Assembly (NCBI GenBank): GCA_900404475.1
Contig: OUQQ01000065.1
Span: forward strand, 10,557 to 61,194
Length of the DNA: 50,638 nucleotides
Direction of reading: 5' to 3'
Origin: Spongospora subterranea
Taxonomy: Eukaryota > Endomyxa > Phytomyxea > Plasmodiophorida > Plasmodiophoridae
In this document: piece after piece, positions 36,106-48,240 of the stretch
Layout of the letters: every line of letters starts with the position of its first letter
Position numbering within the stretch: position 1 is the stretch's first letter
Notes under the pieces: generated by a model
The model's input: the letters and a program-made list of their open reading frames with translations, nothing else
What the model was told of the DNA's origin: nothing
Database searches by the model: none
Program-made: the position numbers and the translations under genes

Positions 36106-36679
36106 TTAGTCTTCATCTGAAAAATCACGACACTGTGATGCAGGGTCTAGAAAATAAATAAGTTAGGGCAAACGTGTAGTCGATACTTGTAAATTTACCT
36201 TGTTCAGATATAGAGCCTAAATCTGGTTCAAACTCTATTGAAGAACGGCGTAGCGCTATTACGTCGGCCATATTGTTGCCAGGCATATGGTCTTGCACCG
36301 AATTGCGAATTTCGTTCGGGGATAGCGGTGAATGTGCCCGCCCTGTTAATGACCAGCGCCGACCAGAAGCCGATATTGCTGCTCAGCAACATATAAATAA
36401 ATCTGAATTCCACATGGGCTCCATTTACTACCTTCTGCTCGATGAACCAAATACTGCTGGTACTTCCTAACAGCAAATTCGCGTGTAAACAGATAAAGTA
36501 GCTTTCTGAAACCAGTATTACCTTGCAAAATCTTTGCACGCCATCATTCTTAGATCGTCTAGGCTCGGTCCACGCTGCAACGATGCCAGATTGATCATTT
36601 CGTCAAAGAATGGAAATGGGTTCTCGGGGGTTCCTTCGGCCATGGAACATCGCCGATTTAGTGACGACCTTCTCGACAT
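36106..36679 (-). CDS. Small uncharacterised protein with acidic C-terminus
   Basis: Four exons join cleanly at GT-AG introns of 50-57 nt: MAEGTPENPFPFFDEMINLA ... DLRMMACKDFA|RKYQQYLVHRAE|AISASGRRWSLTGRAHSPLS ... LGSISEQ|DPASQCRDFSDED. The Met at 36643 (MAEGTP) is the better start; the ATG at 36679 adds twelve basic residues (MSRRSSLNRRCS). The protein is about 125-137 aa with a helical N-terminal half, a Ser/Pro-rich middle and an acidic tail that fits a CK2-type site. No family recognised. The clean splicing in all four exons argues for a real gene. Confidence 0.55.
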
Positions 36680-37520
36680 AATCAGGCGATGGGGATGGGA
36701 CGTGGCGTCCTATGACCGGATCGTCTAGAGTAGTTTCTGACAGCAGGCGATGCCAACCAGGTATTGGACTATGGACAACTGCCTGTTACCCAGTTGGGCA
36801 CTTCGACTTGGCTGATCCCATCACAAAACTATTTACAGTCTATTTACGTTAAGCATTCACCTTATTTCTCGCTTGTTCCGTATACATTACAGTGTACACA
36901 CACGCTTCCTCCGATTGATTAGGGGCGATTGCATACTATCATCCGGGCCAAATAATCGCGCCTGAAAATATTCGTTGAGGTTTCGGGCTTCGTCAAAGGG
37001 TGTTCGGGTGAAATGCATGTTTTTCTCTGCTGCTATGGAATCCGTGCTCGGCGGGGATCTTTGATCCGCTTCAATTTACAGCTGTTAGATACTTATGCTT
37101 TGAACGTTTTGTTGTCATGCTGGTTTAGAATCTGTATTAGGGTAAGTGAAGGTCTTAAATGGCAGTTCGGGCTGTACTGACGTTTTGATGGTCACGATGC
37201 CGATTTGGCTATACTCGCCAGAAGTTATTTACGTTGAAATTGCTTTGTGGATTTGAACAGTGGTCGACGCCAAGTTTTGAAGACTGTATCGACATTTATA
37301 CTGCCCCAGATGCTCAGCGTCGTATGACATGGATTCGAAATCAGTTGGTCGTGTATTGGAAACAAAGATATATTCAGCAGACCGAACGACGCGACTTTTG
37401 TTGTCCTCGGCAGGTTTGTTTGACAAAAAGCCAGCAAAGCAGGAAGACGCCGGAACTGTGAAAACCTTCCATCGTTGCACCGGCCGTGAACAGATCATTT
37501 TCTTATGCTTTATTATGTTG
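36680..37520. other. Unassigned, possible exons near 37200-37560 (+)
   Basis: Two overlapping plus frames look protein-like: one with GFEQWSTPSFEDCIDIYTAP, another with SVGRVLETKIYSADRTTRLL and LFDKKPAKQEDAG. I could not choose between them or find splice sites linking them. The rest of the stretch shows nothing recognisable. Confidence 0.35.
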
Positions 37521-40282
37521 TTAAATCATTTCCACTTTATCCCTTTCTGCATTTATCTGGTCAATTCTTTGTAGAGAAGAGTCGTCAACACCTGGATTGA
37601 TAACCGCCATCGTAACACCATCAGAAGTGTGGTGGAAGTTAATTTCGCCCTCAACATGTTTTTGGTCACTCTCTTGAGATGCAACACCAGATTGGCTCTC
37701 GTGTGCCTGCAGAAGAGAGGCTGCTGCAGCAGCCTTTGCAGCACGAACTACTGCCATATGGTATGGAGCTGCAAGGTTCTTCGCATTTTGTGCATTTTCG
37801 TAACTCAATTTTTCAAATTCCATTGTCCAGCGAAGTTTTTTAGCAGTTAAAAGATCCTGTCGTCCTCGGTCGATTTCCTTGAGCTTCAGATAACAAGCCG
37901 CTGCCACGTAGTAATGAATGACCAATCAAATCCCAATTGCATTGATTTACCTCGTCTCTCGTATCCTTGAGGGTCAGCCGGATTCAACTGAATTGCATCA
38001 GAATAATCGCCAAGAGTCGCATCTACATCACCCAGCTGCAAATGGATTTGCGCGCGCCCGACAAACAATTCGGGATTCTGCCTGTCATATTGAAGCGCCT
38101 GGGTCCAGCATTGAAGTGATTCCGTCCATTGTTGAAGCTCGGCAAGAGTTCGCGCTCTCTCACAATACCTAAACCATGAATAAAAAGGACGTACAACAAT
38201 GTACATTGGTAGACAAATACTACCCGGCTGGATTTTCTGGAGCTAGGCGAATTACCTCCAGAAAATTTTTGCCAGCTTCTTCGAACTGCTGGTTGTTGAA
38301 GTATTGCTTGCCAAGGTTATAATAAGCCTTAACCATGTCAGGATTCAGCTCCGCCACCTAATTCAGATTAATTCAAATAGAAGGAATCAAATCAGCTGAT
38401 AGTACAGACTTTTAGCCAGTCTTCGATACTTTTATCAAATCGTTTTAGTTGGGAATATGCAGTCCCTCTTGACATGTATGCAAAGGAATTACCAGGCTGT
38501 AAATTGAAAAACAAATCAGCAACTGACCATCTGCCAACAAGACATCTGGGCAGGTACCTGCTGTTCTAAAACATAGGTAAAATCGTCAATTGCCTTTTCA
38601 AATTCACCTAATTGCGCCCACCACACGCCACCTTAAACGAGATCAACGGCCGGCTGGAAAAAAAAATGAAATACTTACGATTTTGATACGCTGATATGCA
38701 CTGTTCTCCGGATGACATTCGAATGAACGTCGATGCATCATTGACAGCCAAATCTAACCGCTTCAAGTGTGCATATAGTACAGATCGGTGGCCATATGCC
38801 AGAGGTATATCCTGACCTCGGGCATGTCAATGATCTGATATAATTACAGCATAGATGGTGCAAATGTTTGACAGGCATACCGGAGAGATTGTGACGGCCA
38901 TGCTGTAATCTGATAACGCCGAATCGAATTCCCCCATTTGTACGTACGATCTGCCACGAAGAGTCAAACATTCATAATCTGCTCGCACGGCCAAAGCTCG
39001 GTTGAAAGCGCGAATTGCCTGAATGAGAATTTTGTAAGACAATGCGAAGTACGAAATGGAGAACTGTTACCTGAGGGATTCTTTGAGTGTCAGCAAAAAT
39101 CAAGCCAGCTCGTCTATTGGCGACTACGTGCTTACTGTCAATTTCGAGTGCCTTCTGACAATCTGCTAACGCCATATCGTATCGTCGTTGGTCCACGAAC
39201 ATGGCGGATCTTCCAATGTAGATAGAAAGTTCCTACAAATTTCCTGTCAGCTGCAACCGCCGCCAAATGACTATGAAAAACAACCGAGGGATCAAGAGTC
39301 TGGGCTGTTTGATAATCGCGGACAGCAAGGTCGCAGCGATCGATGGCAGAAAAGGATTTGGCTCGGAGAACGAGAGCACCCACTTGAAGTTTGTCAACTG
39401 GAGTCACGCGCATCGATGAAGAGAAATCGCTGCGATGGAAACTGTTAGATATTGAACACAAACATAAGCCGAAAGCGCGGCTTACTTGATTGCTAATAAG
39501 TGCTGCCCAGACAGCTGATATGCGCGCGCTCGGAAAACAAGCATTTTTGCGACCTCCGCATCTGGTTCAAGTTGTTCCAATTCTTCAGTTTCGACTTCCA
39601 TGATATCACCGTTGTCCTCGCCTGTTGTCTCCATGGGTGCCAAAACATCATTTGAGACATCAGGTTCTGATTTGGGATTAACTTTGGGAGAGGCCATTCC
39701 GAGTTCATCGGCACTATGTCTTTCGTCTGGAGCGGATTTAGGGGATAATCTTGGCGAGCGCCTTTCGGGGGGCGTGGAAGCGTGGTTAGGAGACATTGAC
39801 CTGGACCTTTTGGCGGGAGGTGATGAGGGTGTGGCTTCATGAATTGGAGAACGTGATGTTGATCTAGATGGCGAAACCCTTGCTTGTGGACTCCGCACCG
39901 TCTCCGTTACCCCATTCGGCACTTGATCTGCACTCTCAGCGGCATTGGGAGTTTTCGCAACGTCCACTGGCTCCGACGATACCGTCTTGACGGGCAAATC
40001 CGGCACTTTGGCCGGTGTCGGAATGTCAACGCTCTCAAGAGCCTGACTGATCCAGTAAATGGCCGCCTCCAAGGCCTGGGTCTTCAGGCAGAACGCTCCC
40101 CGTCTGAACGCATCCTTGGAGTCATGGGCCCGGCCATGGGCCTGCAGCCACTCGGCCTTCTGATCCTCGGTGACATCTTCCAGGTCGGGTTGTTCGACCT
40201 CTGCGCCGTGTTCATCCTGGTGTGTGTCAACGGCAGGTGATTTGGGTGTATCCTGATCTGCATCAGTTGACCCAATCATCAT
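37521..40282 (-). CDS. Large tetratricopeptide-repeat protein with Ser/Pro-rich region
   Basis: Exon 1 (40282 to about 39490) encodes an acidic N-terminus, a helix pair (AFRRGAFCLKTQALEAAIYW) and a basic Ser/Pro-rich stretch (RSPQARVSPSRSTSRSP, AKRSRSMSP, RRSPRLSPKS) like a nuclear-localisation or phosphorylated linker. About eight further exons carry TPRs: KLQVGALVLRAKSFSAID, YDMALADCQKALEID, AIRAFNRALAV, GEFDSALSDYSMAV, GEFEKAIDDFTYVLEQ, FDKSIEDWL, KAYYNLGKQYFNNQQFEEAG, SLQCWTQALQYD, DVDATLGDYSDAIQLNPAD. The C-terminal tail is Ala-rich and helical. Introns are about 45-70 nt. TPR arrays bind partner proteins, often HSP70/90; the partner is unknown. There is no J domain or other catalytic part. 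Start is the ATG pair at 40282/40279. Confidence 0.8.
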
Positions 40283-40629
40283 GGTGGTGATGACTGCTGT
40301 TTGCCTGCCCAGGCCGGATACTGACCGATACCCACACCGATGTGTACACCGCCACGGACACCTGCAACTACCAACTGCACAGGGGACGCTCGACAACCCA
40401 ATCCACCAAAGACGTGGCCGCTTATCTTGAAGCTAATATAGGACAACGATCGGCGCCCATGTACCAGGTAATCAATTTCTATATGTACTGTAACTACACA
40501 TACCGGGCGATAAAAACAATGGCGGATTCGCAAGTGAAATTTTTGGTTTTTGAACTGTGGGTTAAAATAAAGGCTGTGCTTGTATTTATACAAGTTGGGC
40601 GTGGAATTAAGATATACGAGATGTTTTGA
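40283..40629. other. Spacer between TPR gene and SUMO gene
   Basis: The TPR gene starts here and SUMO ends here, both on the minus strand. A plus frame at 40342-40470 (CNYQLHRGRSTTQSTKDVAA) followed by a GT donor looks protein-like but has no partner exon that I could find. Confidence 0.35.
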
Positions 40630-41088
40630 TTAGTTGCCTCCAATCTGCGCTACCATGGCGTCGATTTCATCTTCATCAACCATATCCAACTGTTGAAACC
40701 ATAGATATATCGAAAGCAAGTTACATTATCAGAAGTAGTTTACCTCAGCGGGTGTTTGGTCTTCCCTAATGCGCTGTCCATCGAACAAGAACTTGACGCT
40801 GAATGAAACCATAATTACTGAAAATGCTGCCGAAAACCCACAAATAAACGTACTTTGCCATGTCTTTACCGGATCGTTTACAGAACGCTTCCATCAATTT
40901 CTTGAAAGGTGTGTGTTTTTTTACTTTGAAAAACACGGCAGTACCGTCCTGAGACTTCACCTAAAGGAAAGACGAGTGAGAATCGGTCACGCCAAGAATC
41001 AACCTCTCACTTTCAAGTTCAAATGCTCGGTCTCGCCGCCATTATCTTCTTTGACGCGATCCGGTTTCTGGTCCTCGTTATCTCCCAT
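40630..41088 (-). CDS. SUMO: SUMO (small ubiquitin-like modifier)
   Basis: Exons 41088-41011, 40960-40854, 40798-40744 and 40689-40630 give 99 aa. The beta-grasp fold is complete: EHLNLKVKSQDGTAVFFKVK, HTPFKKLMEAFCKR, VKFLFDGQRI, TPAELDMVDEDEIDAMVAQ and the diglycine GG, followed by one Asn that a SUMO protease (SENP/ULP) must remove before conjugation. The flexible N-terminus contains VKED, a psi-K-x-E/D consensus for SUMO attachment, as in chain-forming SUMO2/3. Introns are 50, 55 and 54 nt, GT-AG; one interrupts the codon before VKFLF. Near certain. Confidence 0.96.
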
Positions 41089-42604
41089 TTCTCCTCAACG
41101 CCGATTCCACGCCAACGGTCTATCCACTCGTTGTTGCAAATGGTATTTCGCAGTCACTGTATACCGTCGCGCGCACAAAAGACAGACGAATCGTCCGCGA
41201 TGGAAATCCGCTTTTGCAGACCGACTGTACAACTTATATACAGTATGTGGATTCATCCGCAGTCACAATACCACACGATTATTCTCAATCTCTCTGACAT
41301 GGGTGAATGGACTGTGAGTGGTGTTTGTTCGGCGACATCGCCAGGCGATTGGCTTTGTAGAGATCGTAGCACCGGACATCGTGGCAACATTTTATCGGAT
41401 AAATGGTGATTGGCTAATATACTCTGCCGCCTTCTGTTTTCGGGAGAAGTTTATCGAAATGCCATTAGTGATGCTGTTTCGGCGGAAATCCAAATTCGAA
41501 AGGGGAAAGTAAATCGAGAGTCACTGAGTTGTTTGAATCGATGAGCTGGTGACGCACGGATAAATCCCCTTGATCGCATTGCAAGACGGGTTTATCTCTG
41601 CAGCACGAAAATTCAGCAAAACCCCGAAGTCGTCATCTTTTCTGAAAAGGTACTTTGTCCGGATAGGTATTCTACTTCTTTTTTTTTTTGTGTTTTTCAT
41701 TCTTTGAAAACTTTCATGTACATACTTGCAAACCCATGTAATCATGCAAACGTGGCACAGAGTCGTTCCTTGTCTACAATGCATGTAGGTGCCAACTATA
41801 CAATTCATAAACTGCAGTGTCATGAATTGCCACGATTTCCCACGTAGTCTATAACTACACAAAAATTACACAAACGGAGCGATATTGAGATCGCCTTGGT
41901 TAAAGCAACGGATCGGTTTGGGGTCAAACTGGGCCCTTACAGGTTGGGAATTGACGGTCCATTGCTCCTCGGATACCTTTGAAACGAACTTCATCGTTTT
42001 CCACTTCCACTCCGCTGCCTTAATGGGATTTTTTTCCTATATTTGAGGATCCACCTACAATGTTGTTATCTTCATCAGGTCGTCAACGAAACAACGCTGA
42101 ATTTGAGCTGGATTTTCCAAGGTAAGACTCCATAAACGGAGCAACATTTATCGCTCACATGTCTTACTCGTTGGCGGCTACAACTGGACCCCTTGAACAG
42201 AATCAATGAATTCGTACGGTAGATTTTTGTACGAACGTTTGCGGGTCAGATTTACTGGGTTCATCGTAATGCCGACGAATCTTCGTGCATTTCAAATTTC
42301 ACAAACTTTTCGCAAGGCCACCTGGAGGAGTCAATTCGGGATGGCGATGAAGCACCTAAGCTCGTTTCATCCACAGACATTTTCGCTGCGGACGAAATTG
42401 CACGATCGAGGAAAATTCTCTAGAGCGTTGCAACGACAACCAATTCAAAACGGTTCTGACATAGGTTTACAGTTTATAAATCTTACGATGCTGGATGCGA
42501 CATTTGGATTTGGACGTGATTTTTCAACAACGGGTGCGCTAATATCATTTCGGTGGATGGACGATCATCGGGGTTGAACGATAGTAGGGAGACTAGCAAC
42601 GATC
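41089..42604. other. Mostly unassigned; weak gene candidate 42060-42423 (+)
   Basis: Upstream of SUMO a plus frame (41202-41409) carries a MEIRFCRPTVQLIY-like peptide and a GTGAGT donor at about 41310, without a clear family. At 42060 an ATG opens MLLSSSGRQRNNAEFELDFP with a GTAAG donor at 42122; splicing to 42201 and again over a 31-nt intron would reach an acidic segment (ESIRDGDEAPKLVSSTD) ending at 42423. The tiny exon and intron make this doubtful. A long T-run lies at 41680-41692. Confidence 0.35.
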
Positions 42605-43597
42605 TCATTTCACTACTAACGTGCACAGTCTCTGGGAAAAAAGCGCCAAATCCTGTTCAAGGACCAATCTGAATCCCTGTCCCAACAGAAAAAGCACAAA
42701 ACCGCACCTTTTTTGATGACGTTTGAAAACCCACACCGAATGCGGCAGTGCAGAACGCTCTGAACAGATACATATGGCTTTCCACATGGGTTAAAAGGGC
42801 TGAATCCCATCAACATTATAAACAGGATTACGCCCAATGCCCTAATCGATTGCAAATCGATCAGAATCGCGGGATCGCGGTAAATGGTGCAAACTACAGT
42901 GTGCGTCAATTACCAGATATCAGACTTGAATCCAATTTCTGATCGTTCGATTGTCTCTGGAGCCATGAATTCGGGGGACCCCTGCGTCGCAGGGACAATA
43001 CCACCTGAGCTGCTGGCGATATGAGATGCACCAAAATCAATAACTTTGACTGTGAGGTCGGGCATCGAGACCATGATATTCGACGGCTTCAGGTCGCTGT
43101 GAACAATTGCTTTCGAATGCATAAAATTGACTGCCTCAACCTCAAATATGAAACCAAAGGTTAGCCAGGCGGTGACCAAATCGGCTGCATATCCAGCTCA
43201 CCAATTGTTTGAAGACGGTAAGGGCAACATCCTGGTTAAGTTTGCCTCCAAATGCTTCAATCAAATCAACTAAATCGCCCCCCATGCACCTTTCCATTAC
43301 GAAATATACGCATTTCTTATCCTCAAATACGTCAATAAGTTGAACTAAACTAGGATGCGCCATCTGCTTGAATACGATCTCTTCTTGGTCGCTTGGAATC
43401 CGAGACTTTTTCAGCACGGATTTAACAGCCACAATGTCTCCTGTCTTTTTGTGCCTGCCAAGTCGAACAATATTCATAGAAACGTTCTTATCGATACGTT
43501 TGTCGATCTCATATTCGTTCTCGATATCATTATAGCGCCGATTCTTGTGCGAAACGAACGACCGGAACGCCTTCAGTACCAACACAGACAGACGCAT
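42605..43597 (-). CDS. Protein kinase, CAMK-like, divergent
   Basis: Exons 43597-43202, 43140-42914 and from 42841 down are supported. The VAIK-type lysine is in VAVKSVLKK, the C-helix Glu in QEEIVFKQM, the hinge in YFVMERCMGGDLVDL, the catalytic loop reads HSDLKPSN instead of HRDLKPEN, DFG is intact (VIDFGAS), followed by SPEFMAPE and DIW|ALGVILFIMLMG. The glycine-rich loop is degenerate: IDKNVSMNIVRLG has no GxGxxG. The Asp of the loop, the Lys and DFG remain, so activity is possible but phosphate binding is atypical. The C-lobe end below 42780 could not be resolved (two frames compete), so the stop is approximate. There is no calmodulin-binding tail visible. Confidence 0.8.
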
Positions 43598-44808
43598 CCC
43601 AAAAAATAAATTGACGGTGAATAGCAACTGAAGCGGTAATCCAGGATCTATTGCGAGTCACGTTCAGAGAGATATTGAGTCACCCCGAACTGGCTAAAAA
43701 ATTCCCAGGCATGAGTAGTCCATGATGTGGTATTTGGGATCCCGTCAACCGGCAATACGAAGTTTCACTATTCCCAATACGTGTAGTGAATCGGATCCCC
43801 AATTTTCCCGTGGCCATAGATGTGAAACCGAAACTCCGTGCGTGACTGTTCGCTGTCTACTCGAGGGTCGCTCGCCAAGTCGCCGCCAGTCGCTGCAGCC
43901 CCTGGTATGGCCACGGGTAGTTGCCGGCACGTCCCGAAACTTCCTTCCCTTGATGTCGCGTCCATGACGTCGAAATCGTCGGTCAATTCTCTCGCCCTTT
44001 TAGATTCGAACACCCATCGTGCGTCGATTCTCTTGGACAGATCATCGTCGGCTATGCAGCAGTTGGCCACGGATGGAATGGTCCGTCAGAGAATCATTTC
44101 ACACCGGGAGCTATATATAAATCGGTTCGTTGTCGACCGGGCGAAATCGTCGATATTTATATTTGAAAATATAGCTTGCTTGTAAACGTGATATTTTTGG
44201 AAGACTGCCGACTTCGTATATTATTCCCAATACAACGTTGGCATCAACATGGTATCTCCCTCATTGCAATCTTCAGCTTTTAATATAGCGACTATCGCCA
44301 AAGATTCTGGTGGGTCACATTCGACAATGATTTTTTTTCTCTATCACATCATCGCTAAAATCATCTAGTACAAGGATGTCAATCTAGATTGATCAAGACT
44401 CAAGAGATTGGCGTAATTTCTGTGCAATGCATTGCCTCAAAATCGTTTGTTCAGTATAGCGCCAAAGTAGCCATATTCCTTAAGGCAAAATATTCCTTTT
44501 GAATATGATCTAATCGTGTGATTGGAGCAATATTTGAATCCAGAGTACTTGAACTCAAGTGATGTCATAAAAGCAGGGGTTCAATGAAGATAAAACCTTA
44601 GCAGTGACGTATCGAGACCTGAAAGTACAACGTCCTGTTTGACGTGATAGTCATAATCGCCTCAATCTGCATTCCTGCGTTGCTCTCGTATAGTCTGGTC
44701 GTTCTATTCCTCAGGTGTAGTACTCGAAAGGAAGGCGTTAGCCAAATCGACAAAACCGGCTATGGAAAGCGCTGTTTAATTGATATGTTGATTACCCTTC
44801 TGGACAAA
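43598..44808. other. Unassigned region upstream of the kinase
   Basis: Frames on both strands at 43770-44185 are open (minus: HIYGHGKIGDPIHYTYW near the end) but neither begins with a convincing ATG and splice sites. 44200-44640 is AT-rich with nothing recognisable. The plus frame at 44644-44976 overlaps minus-strand exons of the next gene and starts with GTG, so it is rejected. Confidence 0.4.
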
Positions 44809-47185
44809 CTACTTCGGCTGAGGTTTAGATCGATTGGGAATGACCTCATCCAGATCTATTACGTCAAGATCATCCTGTTTCTGCAAAAAGGTTGGTTGAA
44901 CGGATTGAGTCGGTTGATGGGGAAGCGATATATGTTGCCCCTTACGCTTGACGATTGGGTTCGAGCGTGTAACTGATACGATTCGGCACCGTTCACCTGG
45001 CGAATAATCGGTTGGGCATTATTGGCCGATTGTGTCCTGTTATGATCTTGTCCTAATCCTTTGGTCTGTTCCCCATCTCATCAGCCATTATAAATCCATG
45101 ACCAAGGCGCCGCCCCAATTCTCACCTTGATCTGTTCCCTGTTCTTCCCACTCCGCTTTCGTGCGATATCGCGAACCATTTCTCGACTGGTTTCTGTGCC
45201 ACTGTTGAGCTCATCCGTTGTATGATCGATTCCAGCCACATCGTTCTGGAAAGACACAGATTTAAAATATATCCTCACAACACCCCGATATTGTCCTTTA
45301 CCGATATTGTCGTTATAGACGACGTTGCCCTCTGCGGTGGGCGAACACTATCCTTCGTTTGCCGATCTTTTGAGTCGAGATCCCCAGCAGAAATACCACC
45401 TTTACTTGCCCCCTTAATCCGTTTCCACTTCTGATGACACAATATCAATAACGGATATACGATTCGTGGGCTGTCGTTGATGTGACAAGACGTAAATAAA
45501 GGGCTTTTCTAACCGATATTGGTTTAGGAGCTGTGGAGGTGGCCGATGGTTGATCCAGGCGGTTCAACACAATCGGCGTCGTAGTCGCCGTCCTGGTCTG
45601 AGCCTGAACCCCATTCCCAATCAGTCTGCTCACCGCCGACCGAACCCCCTCGAACACACGATAGATCAGGAAGACGACCGGTTCCGATTTCGCCATGATC
45701 CAGCTCATATTCGATGACGACTCTCCCGCCCCGTTTGTGTTTTCATCTCCCCCTTTCGGTTCGATTGCCTGTTTCTTCATCGCTTCACTAACCGTCACTA
45801 AACGATCACAATCAGCGTCAGATAATCACGAGCCCAGTCCCATTGAGAAGTACATTTCCTGATGAATTCCGTTGCCCGTGAAAGGGCCTTCACCTGGCTC
45901 ACTAGATTTCGTTTTGTCGCCATCCATGGCTGCAATTGCCCAATAAATTCATCGATACTATCGATATCCTGCGATTTCGTTCCTCGAGTCGAGTCCGACG
46001 ATCCCGGTAATGTGCTGACGATCGCCCCATCTGCGCCCCAATCTCAATCGACGAATCGGTGGACCGAACGGGATGACCTTGCAGGTGACCAGCAACGAAC
46101 GCCAGTCGATCGATCCGCGACGTCAACGACAGATACGTTCGGGACATCGCCTCGAGTCGCTTCAACGACGACGATAACTCAGGGTGTCGGCCATTGTCGT
46201 CGGATCCCGATCCGAAATGGCGATGATCGAATGTCGCTTTGGTTCGGAACGGGATATAATCCGGATGAGGAATCTATCGCGATCATTTTCTCAGCAAAAA
46301 ACGCCAGGCGATTCCAAATACGTTGTTGGAGAACCGATTTCGGTTTGATCGTGTAGTGAAACGCCTCGAAACGCGATTTGGGTGGGACCAGGCGGGGCAT
46401 CAACGACGACGTGAGAAATTGCTCAGGCGGCGCCGACGAGAACATCGACATCTGGGTCGAGTGGCCGAACCCGGTCAGACCGTAATGGAATATCAGCCGA
46501 ACCGACAGCTGGCACACGAACATCTCGTCGCGGTCGAACATGCGGAAATGGCGAGGGCCTGGGCTCGACTACGAGTCAAGTCCATATCGTGTTTGCGATC
46601 ATTGGGGAGAAATACGGCCGATATTACCCGAATAACGTGGTGAAGATGGAGTGAGAATTGGCCCATTTCGTGATAGGAACCGAGATCGTAACTCGAGTGG
46701 CGATAGATCTGGACCCTGTTTAATTCCCTGGTTAGAACGGGTTGTCGTTTCGATTTGTGGAGCGCAAAATAGAAGCGGGTGTCTGGACCAGACCTGATCC
46801 GATTGGTCGGGTTCCCTGGTGTCAGTGCCACGATAACAGGAACGTGTTTGACATCGTTCCAATGGGCGACGCCATCGACACTTGGCCACACCTCTATCGT
46901 CCGCTTGGAGATGTTGCGAACGGATACGACCACGAATAGCGCATCGGTGGCGGCCAGACCTGAATTTACCGATCTGGGATTATTCACCGTTTTGTTTGAT
47001 GTGTGCGCTCGTTTGTGAATACTTCGTAGATCAAGTTTCGTCGCCGTCATGATGTCGATCGATAGGACTCCATGGATCTGAGGGCAGCGCTCATCCCTCC
47101 TTTGGACCGATACCGAGCAGAGCCCTTCCTGATCGGGGTTCCCGTTCATCATTGACGCCAATTTCCCCACCCCCCCGTCAGTCAA
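44809..47185 (-). CDS. Long multi-exon gene of unknown family
   Basis: About eleven exons can be chained on the minus strand. From the 5' side: VSVQRRDERCPQIHGVLSID...KLDLR|SLAATDALFVVVSVRNISKR...GNPTNRI|RVQIYRHSSYDLGSYHEMGQ...HVIR|SSPGPRHFRMFDRDEMFVCQ...; then LKRLEAMSRTYLSLTSRIDR...GHLQ; DSIDEFIGQLQPWM; LTVSEAMKKQ...NMSWIMAKSEPVVFLIYRVF; KWKRIKGASKGG...; NDVAGIDHTTDELNSGTETS...KNREQIK; a short exon ending QPIIRQ; and KQDDLDVIDLDEV to the stop at 44809. The N-terminal part looks beta-rich, the middle has helices and a possible short hydrophobic segment, the C-terminus is charged and disordered. The 5' end is uncertain: an open frame with ATG at 47460 may hold the first exon. No family recognised. 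Confidence 0.5.
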
Positions 47186-47505
47186 CCCGCCTCCATGGCT
47201 GCCGTTGCTCCAGATCTGCAGCTCTGTACGATTCGATCGACCCTCAAACCCATCATAGCAGGTGTCTGTTCCCGTTCACCGTATTCGCCATCATATTCAT
47301 CTGATGGTCCAACCCAATCGTCCAACGATAAATGTATAATAAAACCTCTGCAATGCTCATCCTTGGTGTTATCAACAACTTGTTCTCCTCTCATTATCAT
47401 TCTTTGGATAGACCCGTTATGACTTTGCTGTGCGAGATGAAACAATCGCTCTTCGCTCATGAAATCAGATACGGTTAATCAGTTCGATCTGTGGGCGACT
47501 TGATT
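47186..47505. other. Possible first exon of the minus gene
   Basis: A 92-codon minus frame (47460-47182) starts MSEERLFHLAQQSHNGSIQR and includes an acidic stretch (DDWVGPSDEYDGEYGE). It abuts the gene at 44809-47185 on the same strand, but no splice pair with correct phase was found. Confidence 0.35.
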
Positions 47506-48240
47506 AGCACATTGGAGATTGCATTCATTCCAGTTCATTCGTTGGTCAACTCTCAACAACGACCACGGTTTGTCAGTTACAGATTAGACTCGGCGATAAA
47601 CCACATTTAACAGGCGAAGAACTGTCGACACAACGACAGGGAAATGACTCGAACGACGATGAATATTTCAATTACGACTCCAACTATCAGGTTCATATCC
47701 CTCGAATGGGGAAATTTCAGCCAATTCCTATTCCTTGACATTGAATAGTACAACGCTATCCTCAATGGTAAATCGTGGGAGAGCAGTTGTTTTGACAACA
47801 AAACAAGTATTCGATGAGAAGAGCCTGTCAAGGTCGTTGGCCGTTTATCCATAAGCGCGCACCGTCAAGAGGATTCGACGAACGGGTCTCGCCAAGGTTC
47901 GTTTGTTGGTGTTTTCGTCATTGTCTGTATTTATAACATGGTATTTGCGATGAATGTTGAGATTTATCGTTTAGGCGATGGTAATCTTTACTCTCGTCTT
48001 GTACCGAACATAGCGCCGAATTCAACAATAAACGTGTCTCATTTTTCATGGCAAATTCATAACCCTTAATTTCATTTGTCCTCATCACCTATCTACCTGT
48101 GGTTAACCGCCTTCATATTGATACTCGTCGGACTCGAAAACCACGAACAATTCGAGAACACCAGAACCACAAACACCGCGAAACAAATCGCCCATCAGAT
48201 GATGTCTCAGGAAAGATGATCCAGGATCACAGGGAAGATG
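47506..48240 (+). CDS. Fragments of an unknown multi-exon gene
   Basis: Three exons chain well: LTGEELSTQRQGNDSNDDEY...NYQ (about 47583-47690), YNAILN (47749-47767), EEPVKVVGRLSISAHRQEDS...RQ joined by a 51-nt GT-AG intron (47768-47818), and GDGNLYSRLVPNIAPNSTIN after an intron of about 75 nt. Downstream, a frame with a membrane-like segment (YLWLTAFILILVGLE) and AKQIAHQMMSQER lies in the same frame, after an in-frame TAA that an intron could remove. Start, end and family are unknown. Confidence 0.4.

Noticed and set aside
39230..39290. A 25-nt intron in the TPR gene
   Set aside because: A donor 27 bases earlier gives a 52-nt intron of the usual size and a better TPR junction.
44644..44976. 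110-codon hydrophobic ORF
   Set aside because: It starts with GTG and lies antisense to the last exons of the minus-strand gene at 44809-47185.
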